Shown here piece by piece: positions 25,559 through 33,715 of a DNA stretch of 64,000 bases (its first letter is position 1; every line of letters starts with the position of its first letter). Below the pieces are notes generated by a model. It did no database searches and was not told the origin of the DNA. It saw only the letters and a program-made list of their open reading frames with translations. Made by a program: the position numbers and the translations under genes. Source of the DNA: Chryseobacterium sp. 3008163 (lineage in GTDB: Bacteria; Bacteroidota; Bacteroidia; Flavobacteriales; Weeksellaceae); assembly GCF_003669035.1 (NCBI RefSeq), contig NZ_CP033070.1:930001-994000 (forward strand). The letters run 5' to 3'.

Positions 25559-27010
25559 TCAATTTTTCACTAACAATTTTTCTATCGCATTTACAGCCAA
25601 TTGTAATTCTGTTTCATTCATCGAAGCAAAACCAAACCTAAAAGAATTTAGTTCATTATCTAATCTGACTATCTGCAACGCATCATTTGATTGTAATTGC
25701 TCGACAGAAAACCCTTTATTAAGCGTTATCCAAACAGCCATTCCGCCTGTTGGCATCGTATAAGAAACATACTCGTCTAATTTTTCTTTCAGTAACGCAT
25801 CTAAAAAATCTCTTCGTTGGTGGTAGATTTTCTTGGCTTTTTTCAGATGTCTTTTCAATTCGCCCTCTTTTATCAAGGCAGCCAAAGCATTCTGCATATA
25901 TCCATCGCCACCCACGTCTATTATTTTTCTGAAAGCCGTACATTGTTCAATAAAATTTTTCGGAGCTACCATAAAACCAATACGTAAAGCAGGGTCTAAT
26001 AGTTTGGAAAAAGAGCCAATATAAATCACGTTTCCGTTGTGATTTCCACTTGCCAAAGGCAGGTAAGGCGAAGAGGTATAATGATAATCGTAGTCGTAAT
26101 CATCTTCGATAATGGCAAACGAAAACTGTTTGGAAAGTTCCAGTAATTTCACTCGTCTTTCCACACTTAGCGTTACGGTTGTAGGATAATGATGATGAGG
26201 AATGACATACACGGCATCAATTTTTGTCCGTTTACATATCTTTTCAATGGCATCTGTATCAATGCCCTTGTCATCTACATTTACCTCAATAATGGTCGCT
26301 TCGGTTTCTTCAAAAGTTTTATTGGCAACAGGATAATTAGGTTTACCTACAATGATATTGGACGAACGCCCTAAAAGCAGTTGGGCAGACAAATAAATAC
26401 TCATTTGTGCCCCGTGAGTAATCAAAATATGATCAGCCGAAATGTTTATCCCCCTTGTTACCGACAGGTAATTAACCAGTTCCTCCCGAAGTTTCAGTGT
26501 TCCCTGCGTAGTTCCGATATTTGCGTTTTTAATAGCATACTTTTTTGACGTAAGTGAGCGGTATGTTTTCAATAAATCATCTATTGGCGATAATCTTACG
26601 TCAGGATGTCCGTCATCAATAATAATATCGGGATATACAACATTATTTTCCTCAAATCCTTTCTCTTCTATCATTCTAAAAGGTATATCCAAATCATTTT
26701 CATAGGCTGTCAGTATGTTGTTGGGTTCGCTCCACTTTTGAGGTTTGAGTAACGGAATGTGTTCCGAAACAGCCACGTGTTTTCTTGGAACAATCATAAT
26801 CCAATCCTGTGCGTCCAATTCCTCATAACCTGCAATTACCGTCTTGCGGTGAACACCCAACGTTTTAGCTAATTCACGGCTACTGGGCAGGTGTGTTCCG
26901 GCTTTCAAAGTGCCATTTCTGATAGCATTGATGATGGATACAGCAATCTGCCTGTAAACAGGAATTTTACTTTCTTTATCTATAATGATGATGTGTTCGT
27001 ATGGTAACAT
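25559..27010 (-). CDS. MocR-family regulator (GntR HTH fused to aminotransferase fold)
   Basis: 483 residues. N-terminal GntR helix-turn-helix at about 10-75 ('IPVYRQIAVSIINAIRNGTL', 'LPSSRELAKTLGVHRKTVIA'), then a fold-type-I aminotransferase domain: 'ILITHGAQMSIYLSAQLLLG', 'YVIPHHHYPTTVTLS', and 'VIYIGSFSKLLDPALRIGFM' with the PLP lysine in SFSK. Members such as PdxR and GabR use PLP or its adducts as effector. Divergent from a GNAT gene at 27100 over an 89-bp region with repeated GGACTA sites, so it probably controls that gene and itself. Confidence 0.92.
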   Translation of the reverse strand: MLPYEHIIIIDKESKIPVYRQIAVSIINAIRNGTLKAGTHLPSSRELAKTLGVHRKTVIAGYEELDAQDWIMIVPRKHVAVSEHIPLLKPQKWSEPNNILTAYENDLDIPFRMIEEKGFEENNVVYPDIIIDDGHPDVRLSPIDDLLKTYRSLTSKKYAIKNANIGTTQGTLKLREELVNYLSVTRGINISADHILITHGAQMSIYLSAQLLLGRSSNIIVGKPNYPVANKTFEETEATIIEVNVDDKGIDTDAIEKICKRTKIDAVYVIPHHHYPTTVTLSVERRVKLLELSKQFSFAIIEDDYDYDYHYTSSPYLPLASGNHNGNVIYIGSFSKLLDPALRIGFMVAPKNFIEQCTAFRKIIDVGGDGYMQNALAALIKEGELKRHLKKAKKIYHQRRDFLDALLKEKLDEYVSYTMPTGGMAVWITLNKGFSVEQLQSNDALQIVRLDNELNSFRFGFASMNETELQLAVNAIEKLLVKN

Positions 27011-27012
27011 TC

Positions 27013-27056
27013 TGGACTACCTTTTATATCTAAATTGGACTACAAAGATAGTCCTG
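27013..27056. promoter_or_regulatory. Probable MocR operator
   Basis: TGGACTAC occurs twice (27013-27020 and 27036-27043, 23 bases apart), and the second copy is half of a perfect dyad GGACTA-N6-TAGTCC (27037-27054). The combination of direct and inverted repeats between divergent MocR and target genes is usual for this family. Confidence 0.6.
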
Positions 27057-27099
27057 TTAAAATATAATTTTGCTATCTCATTCAAAATAATCAAAAACA

Positions 27100-27546
27100 A
27101 TGGAGTACAACATTAAAAAAGTAGGGTTAAAAGATTTAGACACAACAGCAGAATTATTTAACCTTTATCGGGTTTTTTACCGCCAAGCGGACGATTACGA
27201 AAAGTGCAAAAAGTTTATAGAGGAACGCTTAAACAATGACCAATCGCATATTTTTGTCGTGTATGCAGGCGACAAAGCAGTCGGATTTGTTCAGTTGTAC
27301 AAATTGTACCATTACATCAAATTGGCAAAGCAATGGTTGTTGAGCGATTTGTTTGTTCACCCCGATTACAGAGGGAAAGGGCTTTCGGTAGCATTGATAG
27401 ACCAGGCAAAACAATGGTGCGATGAAACAGGGGCTTGCGGATTGATGCTTGAAACCGAAAAAACAAACGACATAGGCAACAAGCTCTATCCACGTTGCGG
27501 ATTTGAGTACGACGGCAATCACAATTATTACTATTGGTGGAAATGA
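27100..27546 (+). CDS. GNAT-family N-acetyltransferase
   Basis: 148 residues covering one complete GNAT domain: N-terminal 'YRVFYRQADDYEKCKKFIEE', central 'LLSDLFVHPDYRGKGLSVAL' with the acetyl-CoA loop RGKG, and the closing 'IGNKLYPRCGFEYDGNHNYY'. The family of similar short proteins acts on small amines. It is the likely target of the divergent MocR regulator, which would link its expression to a PLP- or amine-related signal. Intact; substrate unknown. Confidence 0.85.
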   Translation: MEYNIKKVGLKDLDTTAELFNLYRVFYRQADDYEKCKKFIEERLNNDQSHIFVVYAGDKAVGFVQLYKLYHYIKLAKQWLLSDLFVHPDYRGKGLSVALIDQAKQWCDETGACGLMLETEKTNDIGNKLYPRCGFEYDGNHNYYYWWK

Positions 27547-27716
27547 CGGACAGGGCGGACTTAATCGGTTCGCCTTTTTGATAATGTTAGCTAAATGAAA
27601 TTATTTGATGTTTATAAAAGAATAGAGATTGTAAAAAGAAGCAGAACTATTTCATCAGCAATGGAAAGTAAAAAACAATTATACAAACTACAATTGATCA
27701 CAAATTTGACTATTTG

Positions 27717-28058
27717 TTATTCCTCATTGGAATGCTTTAATAAGACCTTCCCCCAATCGTTCAATTGCCAAAGCACCTCTACTAATTGTTCGCCAAGTGG
27801 GGTAAGAGAATATTCGACACGAGGCGGTAATTCGTTAAAGGATTTTTTGGTTAAAATACCATCTGCAATCATTTCATTTAATTGTTGGTTCAAAACACGT
27901 CTGTCGACTTTTGCGATACCTCTTAACATTTCGCTCGGACGTTTTTCGCCTTCGTTTATACGCCATACAATCGGGATTTTCCATTTTCCACTAATGGCAT
28001 TAACAGCTATTTCCAGCGGACAAATTTTTTCTTCTATCGCTCGTTCCTTTGTTTTCAT
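27717..28058 (-). CDS. HxlR-family transcriptional regulator
   Basis: 114 residues from the ATG at 28058 (MKTKERAIEEK); longer upstream reading lacks homology. 'CPLEIAVNAISGKWKIPIVW', 'RPSEMLRGIAKVDRRVLNQQ' and 'RVEYSLTPLGEQLVEVLWQL' are the winged-helix segments of HxlR. A cysteine (C14) stands at the position used for thiol or aldehyde sensing in several members. It is divergent from a truncated peroxiredoxin-like gene; its first 20 codons and promoter are duplicated at 30.1 kb, where the rest of the gene is missing. Confidence 0.88.
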   Translation of the reverse strand: MKTKERAIEEKICPLEIAVNAISGKWKIPIVWRINEGEKRPSEMLRGIAKVDRRVLNQQLNEMIADGILTKKSFNELPPRVEYSLTPLGEQLVEVLWQLNDWGKVLLKHSNEE

Positions 28059-28150
28059 AAAATTGACTTTTTTGTCCCATAGGGACAATAATATGCGGTA
28101 TTGTGGTTCTGAATTTACTTTCAAAACTTTGCAAAAATAATAAACAAGAT

Positions 28151-28453
28151 ATGAAAAATTTAAAGCAACAAATTGAGGAACTAAATGAAAATTTAGCAAT
28201 ACAACTTCCCACAGAAGTTTTAGAGGTATTCGGCAAATCCATTCAAGACTTGAAAGCCCAAGGTATTGAGGGCAGCAGTATTGGAACAGGCGAAAGGTTT
28301 CCCGATTTCAGCCTGCCAAATACAATTGATGAAACCGTAGAGTTAAAGAAGCTTCTAAAGAATAGGAAAGTGATTGTAGCTTTTTTGCAGGTTAGCCCGA
28401 ATCGAACGTTTAAGCATACTCCTTACCACTATGCTATGAAAAAGGTCAATTGA
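28151..28453 (+). pseudogene. Truncated AhpC/TSA peroxiredoxin-like gene
   Basis: The first ~78 codons match the intact paralogue at 30250 closely (LKQQIEELNENLA..., 'RFPDFSLPNT', 'KVIVAF'), but identity stops after GTAGCTTTTTT at about 28388, just before the FRGSWCPYC active site. The tail 'LQVSPNRTFKHTP...' is the antisense of the DUF2867 gene. The catalytic cysteines are therefore missing. It is one flank of a ~385-bp duplication with 30.1-30.5 kb. Confidence 0.8.
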
Positions 28454-28903
28454 GTAAAAATAGAGGTATCCAAACCAGTTATGAAAGTGGACAATAGTGC
28501 ATACAGTCACTCTTTTCAGGTCGTCTTCTGCTTCTGCTATCGAAATTGATATATACGCCTTCAAATGCCTATCATCCAATAAAAGGATGGTTTCATTTGG
28601 AGACCTATCCGAAACCGAAGCAATATGATGGCTAGTACCTTTTTCTATACACATTGCAATACTGACAGTACTTTCTTTTTTTGATGTCTTTAAACCAAAA
28701 GGTTTGACCAACATGTTACGCAATTTGAATAATGCTTTTATCCAACTTTTTTCTGATCCCCAAAAAGCAACCTGCAAATGGTCGGGAGTTACATGATTAG
28801 AAATCGGAGCGATACATTCAAAGGCATCAGCATAATTTGCTGGAAGATATTTATTAGCTAAAAACGCCTTATCTACGTTAACCTTGTTTACTTTTAAATT
28901 CAT
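28355..28903 (-). CDS. DUF2867-family protein
   Basis: 182 residues. 'LPANYADAFECIAPIS', 'WIKALFKLRNMLVKPFGL', 'DRHLKAYISISI' and 'VHFHNWFGYLYFYSIDLFHS' follow the DUF2867 family, whose function is not known. The last nine codons after 'RANLQ' are read from the antisense of the truncated peroxiredoxin gene, so the natural C-terminus has been replaced at the junction near 28389. Third gene of a minus-strand unit with the TetR regulator and a small membrane protein. Confidence 0.72.
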   Translation of the reverse strand: MNLKVNKVNVDKAFLANKYLPANYADAFECIAPISNHVTPDHLQVAFWGSEKSWIKALFKLRNMLVKPFGLKTSKKESTVSIAMCIEKGTSHHIASVSDRSPNETILLLDDRHLKAYISISIAEAEDDLKRVTVCTIVHFHNWFGYLYFYSIDLFHSIVVRSMLKRSIRANLQKSYNHFPIL

Positions 28904-28941
28904 ATGATTATCTCAAAATGATTACTTACCATTAGACCGTT

Positions 28942-29481
28942 TTATTCGTTATCTGTTTTATTTTTAATAAGAACTTGATATAACTCATTAAACTCATCTT
29001 TTGATATATCAGGAAGTAATTGTTGTATTCCTATTAACGTTCCATATTGCACGATTGCGGAATTTTTAGCTTGTTTTGGATCTAGACCTTTTTGAATATT
29101 TAAATCAGTAAGATATTCCATTCTCATATTGTCAACCTGTTTTACATATTCTTTGACAGTTTCATTCGAGAAGCTCCACGCACGGATCACCTGCTCAATT
29201 TTATGGGATGAGGAGCCAGCCAAATCATTCAGTATGAAGTATTTTGTCTGAATATCAGATTGTTCTTCAGTATACTTAATAAATTCAAGTGTGTTTTTAT
29301 TCTGCCAATATTTCATCAATGCTTCAATGTAGCCCTCCGTATTTTTAAAATGGTGGTAGAATGAGCCTTTGGTTACTTGCAAAGACTTGCAAAGGTTGTC
29401 TATGGTAATCCGCTGGAAACCTTCTGTTTTCAGGACTTTCATTCCATCTTCAAACCAATCTGTTTTTTCTATTTTTTTCAT
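28942..29481 (-). CDS. TetR-family transcriptional regulator
   Basis: 179 residues. Helix-turn-helix at 10-55: 'WFEDGMKVLKTEGFQRITID' and 'NLCKSLQVTKGSFYHHFKN'. The C-terminal ~120 residues are helical and bind an unknown ligand. Its start overlaps the membrane protein gene by 4 bases (ATGA), so translation is coupled, and a 16-bp perfect palindrome just upstream of that gene is its probable operator. The set TetR, small membrane protein and DUF2867 recurs in Bacteroidetes. Confidence 0.9.
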   Translation of the reverse strand: MKKIEKTDWFEDGMKVLKTEGFQRITIDNLCKSLQVTKGSFYHHFKNTEGYIEALMKYWQNKNTLEFIKYTEEQSDIQTKYFILNDLAGSSSHKIEQVIRAWSFSNETVKEYVKQVDNMRMEYLTDLNIQKGLDPKQAKNSAIVQYGTLIGIQQLLPDISKDEFNELYQVLIKNKTDNE

Positions 29482-29876
29482 GTTCTATTTCTTGAATTAA
29501 TTAAACATAATGTAAAGCAAAGTGTTGCGAATAGTAAACAAGTATAGGCCAAGGGATGGAAGTAAATTACCGCAATAATGGATGCTATAAGCGAAAGGAA
29601 AATATTTGCAAAAATAGCAGACCTACTAGGTTGTTTAATCATAAATGACTGAAATCCAAATGCAAAGAGCATAAATCCCATCATGACACTAAATCCCGTA
29701 TAAAATTGCATTACTGTATGTTCTCCCATAAAATCAAAAGTCGTCCTCTTCATTTTTAAATAGACTTGCATTACGTTTTCAGGACGCTTTGGCGTACTAA
29801 TTAAATAAACAAGATGTAATGCACCCAGCAACATATAAGATGACGCTCCGATTTTAAAATAGTTCAACTTCTTCAT
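29478..29876 (-). CDS. Small four-TM membrane protein (LIC_13387-like)
   Basis: 132 residues from the ATG at 29876 (MKKLNYFKIGASSYM). An ATG at 29888 would lie inside the operator palindrome and is less likely. Four hydrophobic segments are visible: 'SSYMLLGALHLVYLI', 'YTGFSVMMGFMLFAFGFQSF', 'IFANIFLSLIASIIAVIYFH' and 'YTCLLFATLCFTLCLI'. It resembles the LIC_13387 family of unknown role. First gene of the TetR-controlled operon. Confidence 0.75.
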   Translation of the reverse strand: MKKLNYFKIGASSYMLLGALHLVYLISTPKRPENVMQVYLKMKRTTFDFMGEHTVMQFYTGFSVMMGFMLFAFGFQSFMIKQPSRSAIFANIFLSLIASIIAVIYFHPLAYTCLLFATLCFTLCLINSRNRT

Positions 29877-29881
29877 TTCGT

Positions 29882-29920
29882 TTTGCATACCATACCATAC
29901 CTCATGGTATGGTATGCAAA
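29882..29920. promoter_or_regulatory. TetR operator palindrome
   Basis: A 16-bp perfect inverted repeat (TTTGCATACCATACCA and its complement) around TACCTCA, immediately upstream of the operon start at 29876. Inner repeats of ATACC/GGTAT are typical of TetR half-sites. Confidence 0.75.
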
Positions 29921-30064
29921 TGTATTATATTTTATTGAACAATTGCTTAAACTGAATCAAAATATCTGATTAGTTTAAACCGACACCTCATATACTTAAA
30001 TTAAACTGATTTTTGATTTACGTTAAATGAATTCATAAATCCTAAGTATAGTTACAATATAAAT

Positions 30065-30157
30065 TTATGTTTGTTTTTTTGTGTAGTGTCGTATTACATT
30101 AACAATTATTTCCAGCGGGCAAATTTTTTCTTGTACCGCTCGTTCCTTTGTTTTCAT
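30065..30157 (-). pseudogene. Remnant of a second HxlR gene (5' end only)
   Basis: The first ~20 codons (MKTKERAVQEKICPLEIIVN) match the intact HxlR gene at 28058 almost residue for residue, then homology stops near 30104 and the frame ends at 30065. It is divergent from the intact peroxiredoxin gene at 30250, exactly as the intact HxlR gene is divergent from the truncated one. Confidence 0.8.
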
Positions 30158-30488
30158 AAAATTGACTTTTTTGTCCCATAGAGACAATTATATGCGGTAT
30201 TGTAGCTCTCAATTTAAGCACACATATTTGTAAAAATAAAAAATTTAATATGAAGGGTTTAGAAACACAAATAGAAGAACTAAATGAAAATTTAGCCAAA
30301 CAACTTCCGACAAAAGTTTTAGAGGTATTCGGGAAATCTATTCAGGATTTGAAAACCAAGAACATCGAAGAAAACAGTATCGCGACAGGTGATAGGTTTC
30401 CTGATTTTAGTCTGCCCAATACAAACAATGAAATCGTAAAGTTACAAGAGCTTCTACAAAACGGAAAAGTGATTGTAGCTTTTTTTCG
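30104..30488. repeat. Diverged duplication of 28004-28388
   Basis: Both segments hold the start of an HxlR gene, the shared promoter region (TTTTGTCCCATAG.GACAAT.ATATGCGG) and the first ~78 codons of a peroxiredoxin-like gene in the same order. They flank the TetR operon. The base differences are scattered, so the copies are old or came from different strains. Confidence 0.8.
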
Positions 30489-30888
30489 TGGCAGTTGGTG
30501 TCCTTATTGCAATCTTGAATTGAAAGCATTGCAAGACAGTCTGAAACAGATTACCGACAGAAAAGCAACACTTGTGGCAATCTCACCGCAAACTGTTGAT
30601 TATAGCGAAGAATTAAAGGATAATCACATTTTAGATTTTGAATTATTGACGGACAAAAACAATGCTTTGGCTAAACAGCTTGGTATTTCATTCGGACTTC
30701 AGGATTATGTTATTCCTACTTATGGTAGTTTAGGTATTGAGCTGTCAGAATACAACGAAAATGATAATAACGAATTGCCTGTGCCTGCCGTTTTCGTAAT
30801 AGATACAAATGGTCGCATTACGTACAGGTTTGTTGACACCAATTATATGAAGAGGATAAATATCAAAGAATTGATTGAGCAATTATGA
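30250..30888 (+). CDS. AhpC/TSA-family peroxiredoxin-like protein
   Basis: 212 residues. An N-terminal helix 'LETQIEELNENLAKQLPTKV' typical of the peroxiredoxin-like subgroup precedes the thioredoxin-fold core with 'FFRGSWCPYCNLELKAL', where the peroxidatic cysteine lies in WCPYC, then 'LVAISPQTVDYSEEL' and 'VPAVFVIDTNGRITYRF'. It should reduce peroxides with thiols in the cytoplasm. The stop overlaps the start of the DNA-alkylation-repair gene by 4 bases (ATGA). Its HxlR regulator partner here is only a remnant, so control may come from the intact copy at 27.7 kb. Confidence 0.88.
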   Translation: MKGLETQIEELNENLAKQLPTKVLEVFGKSIQDLKTKNIEENSIATGDRFPDFSLPNTNNEIVKLQELLQNGKVIVAFFRGSWCPYCNLELKALQDSLKQITDRKATLVAISPQTVDYSEELKDNHILDFELLTDKNNALAKQLGISFGLQDYVIPTYGSLGIELSEYNENDNNELPVPAVFVIDTNGRITYRFVDTNYMKRINIKELIEQL

Positions 30889-31688
30889 CAGAAATAAAAA
30901 GAAAAGGAGCAAGAAGCACAAAGGATATTCCGGCAAATATTTTAGTACAGCTTAATCGTGGGGAAATTGAGACAGCCAATCTCGTAGAATGGTTGGCTGT
31001 TGACCAACGCCTTTTATTGGAAAACTTACTTGTAGAACATCAAAAACCCCATTATTTAAAGCCTATTCTTTCAAAAATTGACCAACTTAAAAAACAAACC
31101 GTCAATACGATAAACGAAGCTATCGGAACAGGACTATTTGAACAGGCAACACAAAATAATGACAAAGAATTTTTAGCAATTATATCAAAGCATAATGCTG
31201 ATTTAGTGCGTTGTTGGACAACTTATACCATTGGTAAAAATAAAAAGCTGAACATTACGGAAATGCTTAAACAAATCCAGCCTTTTTCAGCGGATAAGCA
31301 TTTTGGCGTAAGGGAGATCAGTTGGTTGGCTGTAAGAGCGAAAATTGCTCAAAATCTTACCAAGAGTATCGAAATATTGTCAGGCTGGACAAATCATAAA
31401 GACGAAAACATAAGACGTTTTGCAAGCGAAGCAACCCGACCTCGTGGCGTTTGGTGCGAACACATTGAAGAATTAAAACAAAATCCCGAATTGGCTTTGT
31501 CAATTTTAGAACCGTTAAAGTCTGATAAATTAAAATACGTTCAGGATAGCGTTGGTAATTGGTTGAACGATGCAAGTAAAACGCAACCCGAATTTGTTCA
31601 AAAACTTTGCCAACGTTGGGAAAAAGAAAGTGATACGAAAGAAACAAAGTACATCACGAAAAAAGCATTGAGGACTATCAATAAGTAA
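30885..31688 (+). CDS. DNA alkylation repair protein (AlkD-like HEAT repeats)
   Basis: 267 residues made of helical HEAT-like repeats. 'CWTTYTIGKNKKLNITEMLK', 'HFGVREISWLAVRAKIAQN', 'DENIRRFASEATRPRGVWCE' and 'SVGNWLNDASKTQPEFVQKL' match the DNA alkylation repair (AlkC/AlkD-like) family, which removes alkylated bases without base flipping; the 'ATRPRGVW' loop is characteristic. Overlaps the peroxiredoxin gene by 4 bases, a sensible pairing for oxidative and alkylating stress. Confidence 0.85.
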   Translation: MTEIKRKGARSTKDIPANILVQLNRGEIETANLVEWLAVDQRLLLENLLVEHQKPHYLKPILSKIDQLKKQTVNTINEAIGTGLFEQATQNNDKEFLAIISKHNADLVRCWTTYTIGKNKKLNITEMLKQIQPFSADKHFGVREISWLAVRAKIAQNLTKSIEILSGWTNHKDENIRRFASEATRPRGVWCEHIEELKQNPELALSILEPLKSDKLKYVQDSVGNWLNDASKTQPEFVQKLCQRWEKESDTKETKYITKKALRTINK

Positions 31689-31791
31689 TGTTTTGAAAAA
31701 CCTTCAGATATTTGTGTGTTATCTGTACTTTCACACGACTATGTAACATAATAAAGTTCATAGTTGTCATACTTACAAATCAATAAATAAG

Positions 31792-33276
31792 ATGAAAGAA
31801 ACATTCAAAACTGTTAACTCAATCTTGCTACTTATCATAGCATTATTTTCACAACAAGTAATAGCGCAAAATACTGCTGATAGCATTGATACTTTTATCA
31901 AAGAGAAGATGACCCAACTCAAAATACCGGGACTTCAATTGGCTATAATCAAAAATGGAAAATTAGATAAGTTACAAAATTATGGTTTCTCAAGTATAGA
32001 GCATCAGGTCCCTACAAATTCAAGAACAACTTTTTCTATTAATTCTATAACGAAGGCTTTTGTGGGAATTGCCATTATGCAATTGCAAGAGCAGGGAAAA
32101 CTAAATATTAATAATCCCATTTCTTCTCATATTTCGGATATTTCGGAAAATTGGAAATCAATTACAATCAAACAATTATTAAGCAATGTTTCTGGACTTC
32201 CAAACAATATAGATGGCAAGGAACAACTCTTGGGAGATGGCCTGGAAAGTAAAAATTGGGAAATGGTTAAGAAATTGCCAATGGAATTTAAACCTGGTGA
32301 AAAATTTAGTTACAATCAAACTGGTTATTATATTTTAGGAAGAATTATTAATTCACTAAGTGGTCAACATTTCACACAATTCATAGAAGAAAATCAATTC
32401 AAACCTTGTCAAATGACTTCTACCCGATTTGGAGATTCTGATGATATTATTCCCAATAATTCAAATTCATATTCAACGATTTTTAATGATGGCGGTAAAT
32501 GGATTAATGACGGAAAATTACACAATTCGTATATTTCATTCCCTTTGTTTTTTAGAACTGCAACCGGAATTATTTCTACTTCCGAAGATTTAAGTAAATG
32601 GCTTATTGCTTTACAAAATGGGGAACTATTAAAAAACAAAGAAAGCATCAGTCAAATGTTTACTACAACAAAATTAAACAACGGTGAAATTGGTGGGTTC
32701 AATAAATTGACAAACGGTTATGCTTTAGGATGGCCAACTGTAGAAAGAGACGAACACCGTGCTGTAGCACCAGTCGGCGGAATGCGTTCTACTTTATTTG
32801 TATACCCAAAAGATAATTTATCTATTGTGGTATTAACGAATCTTCAAGGTTCAAATCCAGAATGGTTCGTAGATGAAATTGCAGGATATTATTTCCCTGA
32901 TATGAAAATAAAAAATGGCTTTGGCCTCAGCAAAAATTTAAAATTATTACGTCAAAACCTTATAAAAAACAACTATCAAAACCCTTATAATAATTATCAA
33001 AAGTTAAGACAAACAAATCAAAATTACACCTTAACGGAAGAAGAAGTGAACACTTGGGGGTATCAACTATTGGAACAAGATAAAAAAAATGAAGCATTGC
33101 AGATTTTTAAGTTAAATACACTTTTATTCCCTAAAAGTTGGAATGTATATGATAGCTATGGTGAAACCCTAGAAACTTTAGAAAACCGAAAAGAAGCAGT
33201 TATTAATTATAGAAAATCTTTGGAACTAAATCCAGACAATACAAATGCCCGCAAATATTTAGACGATAAAAAATAA
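31792..33276 (+). CDS. Serine hydrolase (S12 family) with C-terminal TPR
   Basis: 494 residues with a signal peptide (ending VIAQ). SITK at 85-88 is the SxxK active site; the YxN motif reads 'SYNQTGYY', and the late motif is 'APVGGMRS' rather than HTGG, so the third motif lacks the usual His/Lys. After residue ~410 come TPR-like helices ('WGYQLLEQDKKNEALQIFKL', 'EAVINYRKSLELNPDN'). The family includes esterases, D-aminopeptidases and beta-lactamase-like proteins; substrate unknown. A fragment of a similar TPR tail remains at 44.9 kb. Confidence 0.85.
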   Translation: MKETFKTVNSILLLIIALFSQQVIAQNTADSIDTFIKEKMTQLKIPGLQLAIIKNGKLDKLQNYGFSSIEHQVPTNSRTTFSINSITKAFVGIAIMQLQEQGKLNINNPISSHISDISENWKSITIKQLLSNVSGLPNNIDGKEQLLGDGLESKNWEMVKKLPMEFKPGEKFSYNQTGYYILGRIINSLSGQHFTQFIEENQFKPCQMTSTRFGDSDDIIPNNSNSYSTIFNDGGKWINDGKLHNSYISFPLFFRTATGIISTSEDLSKWLIALQNGELLKNKESISQMFTTTKLNNGEIGGFNKLTNGYALGWPTVERDEHRAVAPVGGMRSTLFVYPKDNLSIVVLTNLQGSNPEWFVDEIAGYYFPDMKIKNGFGLSKNLKLLRQNLIKNNYQNPYNNYQKLRQTNQNYTLTEEEVNTWGYQLLEQDKKNEALQIFKLNTLLFPKSWNVYDSYGETLETLENRKEAVINYRKSLELNPDNTNARKYLDDKK

Positions 33277-33284
33277 TGCCAAAA

Positions 33285-33602
33285 AACTTTAGGCTTTTCC
33301 AATAGTGGAACTACAAAGTTCAACGGTATCTTCGATTGAATTTTTGTGCAAAATTGAAAATTTGCGCTTCGATTACCACCATCGCAAAACCCGGAAACTG
33401 TATTAATAAATGGTGCCTTGACAACAAAGTATAATGAATTATGACACAAGAGTGAAAATTGCTGTATTAATTCAACAGACTAAGCAAAAATGGCAAGTAA
33501 ATTTGCGCTTCGTATTTTGAATATTTACAAATATAAAAAACCATGAGTCATTGATAAATATTGTGTGTTTTGAAAAACCTTCGGATATTTGAGAGTTAGC
33601 AG
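33285..33602. repeat. Compound intergenic repeat
   Basis: 33285-33420 is a copy of the family seen at 36080-36215 (shared: AGTGGAACTACAAAGTTCAA-like, 'CTTCGATTACCACCATCGCAAAACCC'-like, AATGGT.CCTT). 33421-33602 is copy 2 of the element at 18215-18409, ending in GAGAGTTAGCAG. The two elements are joined at ACAACAAAGTATAAT. Confidence 0.6.
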
Positions 33603-33715
33603 TAATTTTAGTGACAACGGTAAAAGACAAAAGGTTCGTTGACAGCAAATGAATCCAATTTTAGTCAAATATGGATACAAACAGCTAGTTGAGCTCTAAC
33701 GCCCAATTACAACTT

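Noticed and set aside
27595..28140. Long plus-strand open frame of 181 codons
   Set aside because: It is antisense to the HxlR gene, which has a clear winged-helix sequence; the plus-strand protein has no family features.
28388..28440. tRNA-like stretch (GTTCGATTC loop and AGTGGTAAGG) on the minus strand
   Set aside because: It has no anticodon arm and no pairing T stem, and it reads in frame as the DUF2867 protein ('SIVVRSMLKRSIRA').
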